From the NCBI GenBank assembly GCA_021829055.1, contig JAJZCS010000117.1, positions 1 to 6,489 of the forward strand: a DNA stretch of 6,489 bases. The letters run 5' to 3'. This stretch comes from Pseudomonadota bacterium. GTDB taxonomy: Bacteria; Pseudomonadota; Alphaproteobacteria; Acetobacterales; Acetobacteraceae. The translations under genes were made by a program, and so were the position numbers. This document shows, one piece after another, positions 1 to 6,025 of the stretch (position 1 is the first letter of the stretch; the number at the start of each line of letters is the position of its first letter). The notes below the pieces were generated by a model that was not told the DNA's origin, made no database searches, and saw only the letters and a program-made list of their open reading frames with translations.

Positions 1-107
1 TGTTGAGTTTGTTCAGGGAGGTGACGTCGACTTGTGCCGAGGTGGTAGCCGCGTCCTTGCTGCGGCTTCGGCTCTCGTGCAGGCGCATTTTGTCGCTTCA
101 TCCTCTT

Positions 108-132
108 CGAAGTGTGTCCGTCACACGCTTCG
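108..132 (+). other. Stem-loop in the fdxA leader
   Basis: CGAA-GTGTG (108-116) can pair with CACAC and TTCG (122-126 and 129-132), leaving a five-base loop and a two-base bulge. It ends seven bases before the fdxA ribosome site GGAG (139-142). It has no T-tract, so it is not a clear intrinsic terminator; it may be a leader structure or chance. The rest of 1-147 holds no recognisable gene. One reading frame (2-145) is open from the window edge and could be the tail of an upstream gene, but I do not recognise its product. Confidence 0.25.
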
Positions 133-147
133 TCTCTCGGAGTAACC

Positions 148-480
148 ATGGCGTACGTTGTCACCGAAAATTGTATCAAGTGTAAGTACATGGACTGCGT
201 GGAAGTCTGTCCGGTTGATTGCTTCTATGTTGGTGAGAACATGCTTGTGATCGACCCCGACGAATGCATCGATTGTGGGGTCTGTGAACCGGAATGCCCG
301 GCTGAGGCGATTGTGCCCGATTCGGACGAGAAGGCGATTGCCTGGCTGGAAAAGAACCGTGAGTTTGCTGCGATCTGGCCCAATATTATCCGTAAGGGCG
401 AACCACCGGCAGATGCTGACGAGTGGAAGGATAAGCCTGACAAGATCCGGCTACTTTCCGACCAGCCGGGCCAACTCTGA
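148..480 (+). CDS. fdxA: 7Fe ferredoxin FdxA ([3Fe-4S][4Fe-4S])
   Basis: This is a small soluble cytoplasmic electron carrier of 110 residues. The start ATG at 148 follows GGAG (139-142) with five-base spacing; an in-frame ATG at 112 lacks such a site and would add 12 residues foreign to the family. Cysteines follow the Azotobacter FdI pattern shifted by one: C9, C17 and C50 should hold the [3Fe-4S] cluster and C21, C40, C43 and C46 the [4Fe-4S] cluster, with C12 and C25 free. The CxxCxxxCP stretch ending at residue 51 is intact. The acidic C-terminal half, about residues 58-110 with WPNI and [11 protein letters not shown], matches the usual extension of alphaproteobacterial FdxA. Length and motifs are normal, so the gene looks functional. 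Its partner enzymes cannot be read from sequence; hemJ follows after two bases. Confidence 0.95.
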   Translation: MAYVVTENCIKCKYMDCVEVCPVDCFYVGENMLVIDPDECIDCGVCEPECPAEAIVPDSDEKAIAWLEKNREFAAIWPNIIRKGEPPADADEWKDKPDKIRLLSDQPGQL

Positions 481-482
481 AA

Positions 483-923
483 ATGTACGCACTGTTGCCT
501 GTATATCGCGAACTGTTGGCAGCGCATGTCTTTTTTGTCATTGTATGGATGGCTGGGATGTTGATGATGCCGGCCATCTATCTACGTCATTGCACCCTAC
601 CGCTTGCCAGTGACGCGGCCGGAGCCTTTGTTGTGCTCGAGCGTCAGATCTTCAAGCGCATGATCAACCCCGCCATGTACGCAGCTTGGGGGTTCGGCAT
701 CCTGCTAATCCTAATTCCGGGCGCTATCGCATGGAACGCGACGTGGTGGTTAGTCAAATTTGTTGCCGTACTTGCACTGTCCGGGTATCACGGGGTCCTG
801 TCTACTTGGCGCCGCGCCCTGCGTGACGGCAACTGTCCGTCAATAGCGGCCCTCCGCCTTGGAATTGCCGCGCCACTTGTGTTCGGGGCAGTGATCGTCG
901 GTATGGTCGTGATCCAGCCGTGA
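483..923 (+). CDS. hemJ: HemJ-type protoporphyrinogen IX oxidase (UPF0093/CopD-like membrane protein)
   Basis: HemJ proteins are inner-membrane enzymes that oxidise protoporphyrinogen IX to protoporphyrin IX, the penultimate step of heme synthesis. This 146-residue product has about four hydrophobic segments (roughly 10-34, 66-84, 88-105 and 124-144). Family landmarks are H15 with WMAGM (22-26) in helix 1, H36, ERQIFKRMINPAMYAAW (53-69), and WWLVKFVAVLALSGYHG (88-104) with K92 and H103. The ATG lies two bases after the fdxA stop and has no clear ribosome site of its own, so translation is probably coupled to fdxA. One oddity is that the C-terminal RxxNExP motif I expect in this family reads RLGIAAP (125-131), with Asn-Glu replaced by Ile-Ala. 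It is therefore a divergent HemJ or a paralogue of changed function. The family call is firm and the activity less so. Confidence 0.8.
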   Translation: MYALLPVYRELLAAHVFFVIVWMAGMLMMPAIYLRHCTLPLASDAAGAFVVLERQIFKRMINPAMYAAWGFGILLILIPGAIAWNATWWLVKFVAVLALSGYHGVLSTWRRALRDGNCPSIAALRLGIAAPLVFGAVIVGMVVIQP

Positions 924-1207
924 GCGGCGTACCCTGCACTGCGGGCCCATCGGGTGAGAGATCTTCATGAGCGACACGGCTGTTGGCGGCTTCTCCGGCA
1001 TTGCGCAGGACACGTAATGCCTGCCTGCCTGCTGTCGATGAGCCACGAGCCTAATATAAGCGGCGCCTGTTCCGTCCGCGTGCTACGCTGGGCTGCTTGG
1101 CATGCAGCTTCGGAATGCCTTCCGTGACGTATCGCTCTCCGATGTTTATGACGGGCGTCACTTGTTGGATTGGATACGCCGGATCCGCGGAAGTGTTGTG
1201 TGCCATA

Positions 1208-1239
1208 CTTCGTTCGATCATAGGACTTGTCCGACGAAG
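1208..1239. repeat. Inverted repeat upstream of the DUF1348 gene
   Basis: CTTCGT (1208-1213) and ACGAAG (1234-1239) are perfect inverted arms with a 20-base centre. The match nearly continues inward (TCG against CG). The right arm overlaps the spacer of the possible promoter at 1227-1257, a placement that would suit a dimeric repressor, but six-base arms this far apart can arise by chance. Confidence 0.2.
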
Positions 1240-1257
1240 GGGCATGGGGGCTAGATA
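1227..1257 (+). promoter_or_regulatory. Weak sigma70-like promoter candidate for the DUF1348 gene
   Basis: TTGTCC (1227-1232) and TAGATA (1252-1257) resemble -35 and -10 boxes, but the spacer is 19 bases, longer than the preferred 17. It would start transcription about 30 bases before the ATG at 1295. Confidence 0.2.
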
Positions 1258-1294
1258 CATGGTTTGGATCAAGACCAAAAAAAGGAGCTGCTAA

Positions 1295-1768
1295 ATGGAA
1301 GTTGAACGCCCGCCTTTGCCGCCCTTCACCACAGTCGAAGCGGCAACCCGAAAGGTTAGGTTGGCTGAGGATGCCTGGAACAGCCGCGACCCCGAACGTG
1401 TGTCACTTGGTTACACCGTCGACAGCCACTGGCGGAACCGCGCCGAATTTATCAGGGGACGCAACGAGATCATTGCGTTTCTTGCGCGTAAATGGGCTCG
1501 GGAGCTGGATTATCGCCTCATCAAGGAACTGTGGGCCTTCCGTGAAAATCGAATCGCCGTTCGCTTTGCCTATGAATGGCACGACGACAGCGGCAACTGG
1601 TTCCGGTCTTATGGAAATGAGAATTGGGAATTCGGAGAAAATGGTCTGATGCAGCGACGGTTTGCGTGCATCAATGATCTTCCCATTCGCGAAAACGAGC
1701 GGAAATACCAGTGGCCTTTCGGGCGACGTCCGGACGATCATCCGTCTCTAAGCGATCTCGGGTTATAA
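1295..1768 (+). CDS. DUF1348 family protein (NTF2/SnoaL-like fold)
   Basis: The 157-residue soluble protein belongs to DUF1348, a group within the NTF2-like alpha+beta cone fold. I recognise the family from its very conserved core: [13 protein letters not shown] (24-36), WRNRAEF (46-52), a GR-x-EI segment (55-59), [17 protein letters not shown] (66-82), [24 protein letters not shown] (90-113) and the INDLPI segment near the C-terminus. Length is normal and no lesion is seen. The start is secure: AAAGGAG (1281-1287) lies seven bases upstream of the ATG. The fold binds small molecules in many relatives, but no catalytic activity is established for DUF1348 that I know of, so none is assigned. 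It appears to be transcribed alone, with spacers on both sides. Confidence 0.9.
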   Translation: MEVERPPLPPFTTVEAATRKVRLAEDAWNSRDPERVSLGYTVDSHWRNRAEFIRGRNEIIAFLARKWARELDYRLIKELWAFRENRIAVRFAYEWHDDSGNWFRSYGNENWEFGENGLMQRRFACINDLPIRENERKYQWPFGRRPDDHPSLSDLGL

Positions 1769-2471
1769 TGATACGTTAGCCCGTGATGACGGCGGCGGTC
1801 TTGTAACGGGGCGACCGGTTCTGTCATGGTATTTACAGAGTTAATGCCCATGGTTCCAGGCTACAACGGTGCCGCTTTCTCATGATACGAGGCTAACCCT
1901 CCGCGGTCGTGTTTTTTGTAATGTGCACGTATTATGTCGTGCACTACAACGTGTTTCCAGTTGTAGCACGCTTGGTACCATTCTCTTGTAGCTTTCGCCA
2001 AAGTTGGCTGGAAAGACAACCAGATTTCCGCCCAGCCCTTCCTAACTGAATGCTCTTCTGGGACAACGATACATGAGGGAAGCAGCCTCATCGCAACAGT
2101 TAGTAGACCTTCGTTATGGCGCTCGTTCCCCGTTTGGCGCGATGCGACCGACGAGATGGCGCTTTCGCGCGGCCGATAGACCGCGGCATATCGGCGCAAT
2201 ATCGAGAGATGATGCCGGGACCACCAAAGACCGGTTTGAACCCCAGCCGAAAGAAGCGAATTTCGGCGAGTCTACAGCACCGAGTGCCGCATGCCAGTTC
2301 GGCGCAGATAACGGCTCGACCCAATTCCGGACGATGCGGTTGAGATAACGAGAAAACTCCGGGTTTTGAAGGTTCAGTGTCAATTAATAGTTCTGCGGCG
2401 CTTTACTGGTGCTGCGCGCAGGTGCGGGGCTGAGATCCCGGTGGCGATGATGATCAAGTCAGAACGTGTGC
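1769..2471. other. Long spacer without a recognisable gene
   Basis: About 700 bases separate the converging DUF1348 and cupin genes. Open frames exist on both strands (for example 1861-2199 and 2114-2383 on minus, 2073-2348 on plus), but they overlap one another, lack good ribosome sites and encode nothing I recognise. Visible structure includes the alternative hairpins at 1923-1970 and a perfect hairpin ATGAGG-N7-CCTCAT at 2073-2091. No T-rich intrinsic terminator was seen for either flanking gene. It may be decayed coding DNA or may hold an RNA. Confidence 0.5.
1923..1970. other. Overlapping, mutually exclusive hairpins
   Basis: GTGCACG (1923-1929) pairs perfectly with CGTGCAC (1938-1944) around an eight-base loop. 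The same middle arm, CGTGC plus TACAAC (1938-1942 and 1945-1950), also pairs with GTTGTA-GCACG (1960-1970) around a nine-base loop with a two-base bulge. Both stems cannot form at once. This is the layout of a switching leader or attenuator, but no T-tract or downstream gene in the right place supports a specific role. Confidence 0.4.
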
Positions 2472-3125
2472 TCAGCTGAGGTGGCCGCTTTTGCGATACA
2501 GTAGCGCGCCGCTTTGGCTCGAAACGGCGAGTACACTGCCAGGTGGTCGCCGGAGCCAAGTGCCGGCATTGCATGATGTGCCATTGATCTCGATCTTGCC
2601 CTCAATCACGAAAATTTCGATACCATGCGGCCAGTCCTTATCTACCCCCATGTAACCGGCCGCAAGGTGTAGCATCACCACCCGTTCCCACGAGGCCTCA
2701 AATAACAGGGCCTCCTGCTGATGTTCGTCACGGTCGTGCCAAAGCGTCGGGTCGCGCGTGTTTAGGCGGATCGGCCGCGTTTCTTCGGGCGGCATCTGAC
2801 GAAGTTTGACGAACATCACCGCTCCAGACGCGCTTCGTGGCTGGTGACGTGAGCCCGGCGGGTTACGCACATAGGAACCGGCTGGAAAATCTCCAGCCTC
2901 GTCAGAGAACACACCATCCAGGACTAGGAATTCTTCCCCCGCACCATGGATGTGTGGAGAAAACGATGATCCGGGCGCGTAGCGTACCAGTGAGGTTGCA
3001 CGAGCCACTTCGTTGCCGTTGCGCTCCAACATACGCCTCTCAACTCCGGGCATGGGCGAGGCTACCCAGGCGAGTGCAGCACTATCGACTGTCGCGGGGC
3101 AGGAAAGATCGGCGTTCAACTCCAC
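2472..3125 (-). CDS. Two-domain cupin protein, ChrR-cupin type
   Basis: The 217-residue soluble protein has two cupin barrels. The first (about 38-108) carries the motif PHIHGAGEEFLVLDG (57-71) and PPGSRH (89-94), giving metal ligands H58, H60, E64 and H94; FSDEAGDFPAGSYVRNPPGS is characteristic of the cupin of ChrR-type anti-sigma factors. The second (about 145-213) keeps the barrel pattern (GIEIFVIEGKIEINGT, then LRRPPGS), but the HxH-E-H ligands are missing, so it probably binds no metal. The N-terminal zinc-binding anti-sigma domain of true ChrR is absent, and no ECF sigma factor gene is nearby, so an anti-sigma role is not supported. The frame begins with GTG at 3125, eight bases after GGAA, and an in-frame TGA lies just upstream. 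The substrate is unknown. Transcription likely starts from the promoter at 3196-3224. Confidence 0.82.
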   Translation of the reverse strand: MELNADLSCPATVDSAALAWVASPMPGVERRMLERNGNEVARATSLVRYAPGSSFSPHIHGAGEEFLVLDGVFSDEAGDFPAGSYVRNPPGSRHQPRSASGAVMFVKLRQMPPEETRPIRLNTRDPTLWHDRDEHQQEALLFEASWERVVMLHLAAGYMGVDKDWPHGIEIFVIEGKIEINGTSCNAGTWLRRPPGSVLAVSSQSGALLYRKSGHLS

Positions 3126-3195
3126 TGATGAGTTTCCATCGAGTCAAAACGGGTCGAACAGCATCGGCGCAAAACCGATTGCGGCCCATTCTCCA

Positions 3196-3224
3196 ATAAT
3201 ACGCGCATGGTGGAAGCACGGCAA
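3196..3224 (-). promoter_or_regulatory. Sigma70-like promoter for the cupin gene
   Basis: Read on the minus strand, TTGCCG (3224-3219) and TATTAT (3201-3196) match -35 and -10 consensus boxes at four and five of six positions, with an exact 17-base spacer. Transcription would begin near 3189, about 65 bases before the GTG start at 3125. No operator is obvious. Confidence 0.45.
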
Positions 3225-3472
3225 CGACCATGCGTTCACGTACGCCACTATAACTCTTCTTGGGGACTCTTCGTGCGTGTTGCCATTCAGATCAACTGCC
3301 CTGTTCTCTTGGGGCAGGCTGGCCGCGATCCGACATTCGACGAATCAACGCGGCACCGCACCCCCAGTGTCGAAACACTGGATCGGGCGTACCGCGAGAG
3401 TAACTTGCCGAGCGCAGAATGTGCAGGAGTGCCACGTCACTCGGATAGCTGAAGCAAAAGAGGCTTATGGTA

Positions 3473-3487
3473 CCCCAGTTTCTGGGG
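3473..3487 (-). terminator. Possible terminator hairpin downstream of lldP
   Basis: CCCCAG-AAA-CTGGGG (minus strand) is a perfect six-base stem with a three-base loop, about 70 bases after the lldP stop. A short TTTT follows only about 17 bases later, so it is a poor intrinsic terminator by standard rules; it could stabilise the 3' end instead. Confidence 0.25.
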
Positions 3488-3556
3488 ATGCCTGCTTGGT
3501 GCCTTCGGCCTAGCCAGTCGTCGCTATGAGGGCGGATGCTTTCTGTGCTCGCGCCT

Positions 3557-5182
3557 TTACCAGCCGTGAACCAGTAGTACATTAGGCGCGAACAAATAGA
3601 AGCCGCCGCCGACCAACATGAGGTATACCAGAAGCACCAAGGTCCAGCCGAAGTTGTGGCGGATGACCTCACCTTCGTTACGGACGAATCGGCTGGTCGA
3701 GACGCCCACACTTGCCGTTTGCGGGGCGATCGGTTTGCCGATTTCCGCGCCGACCGAATTCAACGACGGCAGTAGGACGGGGGGTAGGCCAAGTATCCTT
3801 CCCACCGTAAGCTGGAACCAACCAAACATGGCGTTGGTTGACGTGTTCGAACCCGACAGGGCAACGCCGATCCAGCCGAGCACAGGCGCGAGCAGCACGA
3901 ACCAGACGCCGATCCGGGAGAACCCGTAAGCTAGTGATCCTGCCATGCCTGAATAATTGAAGTTGAACGCAAGGCCAAAGATAAAGAAGCCAACTAGGCA
4001 AGCCCCCCACATTTGGTGCCACGTCTTACGAAAAATTTCCTTTATCTGACCGCCGTTTACCCTAAAGAGCAGCGAAATCGCTATCCATGACGCGGCAATT
4101 GATGTACCGCCAATGGCCGGTGCCCAGGCGAAGGCGGTTGTGACTGCGGCACCCTTCTCGAGGGATGAGCCGGCCGACACGGCGAGCTTGAGCGGCACAT
4201 AACCTGGCAGAGGCGACCAGGGACCCGTCCATAGCACCACGATGATGATTAGCAGGAAGAACGGCATCCAGATCCAGAGAACTTCACTCGCGGAGAAGAC
4301 GTTGGTCGTGGCTACACTGGCGGCTTGTTGCTCCGCAGACAGCGGTTCGCCACCGTAGCCCCGAACGATTCTAGGTCGCCAAATTTTCAGCAAGAGCAGG
4401 AGAGCGACGAAACAGACGATGGAGCCGGCGACGTCCGGTAGGTAGGGGCCAAGAAAGACCGCGACTGGAAACTGGCCGGCGATGTAGGCCAGTGAACCGA
4501 CGATAGCGAGCGGCCAAGCTTCCACCATGCCTTGCCAGCCGCTGACCAAGTATAACAGGACCCATGGCGGCAGCAGGGCCAGGACAGCAACGATGTGGCC
4601 GACGGCACCCGACAAGGTCAGGAGCGGCAAGCCGGTAACCGCAGCAAGGGCAATGATCGGCACACCCAACGCGCCGTACGACACAGGGGCATTGTTAGCG
4701 ATTGCCGCGACACGAATTGCGTCCAGGTCCGGAATTCCAAGCGTGATCAAGATTGGTGCAACGAACGCCCATGGGTAACCGAAGCCGACCAGCCCCTCAA
4801 GTAGCGCGCCGAATGCCCAGGCAAAGAGAATAGTTTGGACCCGCACATCTGCAGTTCCTTGGTAAACAAGCCATTTCCTGAAGCGTTCGAACGCGCCGGT
4901 CACGATGAGAGTATTGAAGATCGCGACTCCCCAGAAGGTAATCCAGTCGACCGCCCACACGCCAGTTGCCGAGCCGTAGAGGTAAGAGAGAATGCCGTCG
5001 CCCACCGGCATGTGCCACACCCACACGCCGAGCAGATACGTCACTACCGATCCGATCAGCACTGAGAGCCAAGCGGTGATCCTGAAGACTGCAAGCAGGA
5101 CCAGAAGGGTTAAAACGGGAACAAGCGCTAGGAGCCAAGTGGCAAACATGCTCCCAGTCGGATTCAGGACTTGATGAAACAT
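3557..5182 (-). CDS. lldP: L-lactate permease (LldP/LctP family)
   Basis: This inner-membrane transporter imports lactate, and often glycolate, usually with protons. The 541 residues match the family's usual 530-560. The protein is hydrophobic throughout, with about a dozen membrane helices and no cleaved signal. Family landmarks are GALLEGLVGFG (125-135), NNAPVSYGALG (163-173), GSNTSTNAMFG (about 444-454, the counterpart of GSDTSSNALF in E. coli LldP) and GKPIAPQ (about 482-488). No lesion is seen. The start is ATG at 5182. Its best ribosome site, GGAG at 5198-5195, is 12 bases away, but it sits in a hairpin loop that would shorten the effective distance. A perfect FNR-type box lies about 80 bases upstream, implying oxygen control. 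No lactate dehydrogenase gene is in the window, so the strain must carry it elsewhere. Confidence 0.95.
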   Translation of the reverse strand: MFHQVLNPTGSMFATWLLALVPVLTLLVLLAVFRITAWLSVLIGSVVTYLLGVWVWHMPVGDGILSYLYGSATGVWAVDWITFWGVAIFNTLIVTGAFERFRKWLVYQGTADVRVQTILFAWAFGALLEGLVGFGYPWAFVAPILITLGIPDLDAIRVAAIANNAPVSYGALGVPIIALAAVTGLPLLTLSGAVGHIVAVLALLPPWVLLYLVSGWQGMVEAWPLAIVGSLAYIAGQFPVAVFLGPYLPDVAGSIVCFVALLLLLKIWRPRIVRGYGGEPLSAEQQAASVATTNVFSASEVLWIWMPFFLLIIIVVLWTGPWSPLPGYVPLKLAVSAGSSLEKGAAVTTAFAWAPAIGGTSIAASWIAISLLFRVNGGQIKEIFRKTWHQMWGACLVGFFIFGLAFNFNYSGMAGSLAYGFSRIGVWFVLLAPVLGWIGVALSGSNTSTNAMFGWFQLTVGRILGLPPVLLPSLNSVGAEIGKPIAPQTASVGVSTSRFVRNEGEVIRHNFGWTLVLLVYLMLVGGGFYLFAPNVLLVHGW

Positions 5183-5184
5183 GG

Positions 5185-5206
5185 GCTAATTTCACTCCAC
5201 ATTAGC
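5185..5206 (-). promoter_or_regulatory. Hairpin presenting the lldP ribosome site in its loop
   Basis: On the lldP transcript, GCTAAT (5206-5201) and ATTAGC (5190-5185) form a perfect six-base stem. The ten-base loop GTGGAGTGAA contains the only plausible Shine-Dalgarno, GGAG. The 3' arm ends two bases before the ATG. Folding would leave the site exposed and bring it close to the start. The same symmetry in DNA could instead be an operator. Confidence 0.4.
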
Positions 5207-5258
5207 GGCCATTTCGCATCGGCGGAAGCGACTTTTGTTTTATGCTCGTAATCATGCC

Positions 5259-5272
5259 TTGATCTGGATCAA
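5259..5272. promoter_or_regulatory. FNR/ANR/FixK-type box upstream of lldP
   Basis: TTGATCTGGATCAA is an exact match to the TTGAT-N4-ATCAA consensus bound by FNR-family regulators, and its arms are symmetric over six bases each. Its centre is about 83 bases before the lldP start codon. I find no strong -10 box at the spacing for a class II activator (-41.5); CATAAA (5244-5239) would place the box over the -35 region, which would suit repression. No other gene is in position to use it, since the next plus-strand gene starts at 5621. Confidence 0.65.
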
Positions 5273-5395
5273 AACCGGCGATCTTGCTGTCATTTCTCAG
5301 GCCTGCCCAAAGAGCCGCAGCCGTGGTGGTCCGTGCTGTAGGGAGGGGCCCGTTCCGGGGGTGTACGATAGTAAATCACGCTGATGTTAGATTTT

Positions 5396-5596
5396 CCGAC
5401 CTAAAATGCTGATTGGCCGAGAATTGTTGATTCCCGCTGAGTTCGCCGTCGGCATTGAGGTCGGGTTGTTTCTTGGTGCGTGTGAGCCCGTCGCTGAGTT
5501 GGAGCGGGGCTCCCTGAGCCCCCTGATTATGCCATGGGTTGGCTTCGATCCGGGGGAGCGCGTTTTCTAGAGTTCCCTGGACGGGGATCCCGAGCC
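5396..5596 (+). ncRNA. Structured leader, candidate IS110 bridge RNA
   Basis: Three structured elements precede the transposase. First, CCGACCT (5396-5402) pairs with AGGTCGG (5458-5464), and an inner stem continues from AATGCTGAT (5405-5413) against 5448-5456, then GGC against GCC, capped by GAAT-TGTTG-ATTC. Second, GGGGCT-CCCTG-AGCCCC forms a hairpin at 5506-5522. Third, GGCT-CG-ATCC (5541-5551) pairs with GGATCCCGAGCC (5585-5596) with bulges, around a partly paired interior. IS110-group elements encode a bridge RNA of roughly this size in the non-coding DNA next to the transposase; it pairs with target and donor DNA. The position fits, but the guide loops and element end cannot be assigned here. 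An alternative is leftover terminal DNA of another insertion sequence. Confidence 0.35.
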
Positions 5597-5620
5597 GGCG
5601 GCGCACCAGGAGCGAGAGAC

Positions 5621-6025
5621 ATGGACGTTCTTTATCCGAATTGTGCTGGCCTTGATGTGCACAAGGACATGGTGGAGGCGAACCATTGGCGGGTGGTTGA
5701 CGGCAAGGTCGAGCGCGAGGTGCGGACGGTCGGGACGATCACGAAGGGGCTTCCTGATCTGTCGGCTTGGCTGGCCGCGGCGCGGGATGCACGCACATCG
5801 TCATGGAGGCGACGGGGGTCTATTGGAAGGCGGTTCGGCACATTCTCAGCGATGGCGATTTGGCGCTGGTGCTGGCGAATGCGGCCCATGTGAAGAATGT
5901 GCTAGGCCGCAAGACCGACGTGAACGACGCAACCTGGCTTGCGAGTCTGCTGGCTCATGGCCTGGTCCGAGGCAGCTTCGTGCCGGATGCCCAGACCCGG
6001 GAGATGCAGCAACCTGCTGCGGTCC
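5621..6025 (+). pseudogene. IS110-family transposase, frameshifted and truncated
   Basis: IS110 transposases are DEDD/RuvC-like recombinases of about 340-400 residues. Translation begins at ATG 5621, eight bases after AGGAG (5608-5612). The first frame gives AGLDVHK with catalytic D12 and continues to about residue 55. One G appears lost in the GGG run at 5784-5786; the next frame then gives CTHIVMEATGVYWK, ANAAHVKNVLGRKTDVNDATWLASLLAHG and VRGSFVPDAQTREM, supplying the E and the two later D residues. An apparent extra A at 6008 returns to the first frame for MRNLLRS, and recognisable sequence then stops near 6025. All four DEDD residues were encoded, but the C-terminal domain with the catalytic serine is missing. 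The frameshifts may be real or sequencing errors; the truncation makes the gene dead either way. Confidence 0.85.

Larger units (their letters stand above)
924..1294. other. Intergenic spacer between hemJ and the DUF1348 gene
   Basis: I see no convincing gene here. A 16-codon frame at 967-1017 is too short to support. Small perfect hairpins occur, for example CGGAA-TGCC-TTCCG at 1111-1124, but without a T-tract. No intrinsic terminator for hemJ is visible. The 3' end carries a possible promoter and an inverted repeat, listed separately. Confidence 0.5.
3126..3556. other. Spacer between lldP and the cupin gene
   Basis: This stretch holds the probable cupin promoter and a small hairpin downstream of lldP, both listed separately. 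Plus-strand open frames across 3013-3513 have no recognisable product or ribosome site and are rejected. It shows that lldP and the cupin gene, although on the same strand, are probably separate transcription units. Confidence 0.5.
5396..6025 (+). mobile_element. Remnant of an IS110-family insertion sequence
   Basis: The remnant comprises the structured leader and the 5' third of a broken transposase gene. The left end is not defined: IS110 elements lack conventional terminal repeats, and 5273-5395 shows no clear boundary. The right side ends where IS110 similarity stops, near 6025, so the 3' part of the element has been deleted or replaced. It cannot move by itself. Confidence 0.6.

Noticed and set aside
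967..1017. A 16-codon open frame (ATG to TAA) shortly after hemJ
   Set aside because: It is very short, has only a weak purine stretch in front, and its product is not recognisable; nothing separates it from chance.
1861..2383. Overlapping minus- and plus-strand open frames in the large spacer
   Set aside because: Several frames compete, none has a good ribosome site or familiar motifs, and their compositions look like read-through of non-coding GC-rich DNA.
3013..3513. Plus-strand frames opposite the cupin start and in the following spacer
   Set aside because: They overlap the real cupin gene on the other strand and have no recognisable domain or ribosome site.
4797..5195. Minus-strand frame starting with GTG at 5195, overlapping lldP
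   Set aside because: It is an out-of-frame shadow of the lactate permease, whose own frame carries clear family motifs.
5376..5464. Repeated GCTGA(T/G) and TTGATT words, resembling multiple terminal repeats of IS21-type elements
   Set aside because: The spacing of the copies (28, 18, 10 and 57 bases) is irregular and no istA/istB sequence is present. It is kept only as an alternative explanation for the structured leader.
5376..5606. Minus-strand 76-codon frame across the IS110 leader
   Set aside because: It runs opposite the structured leader, has no recognisable product, and could at best be the tail of an unknown transposase.
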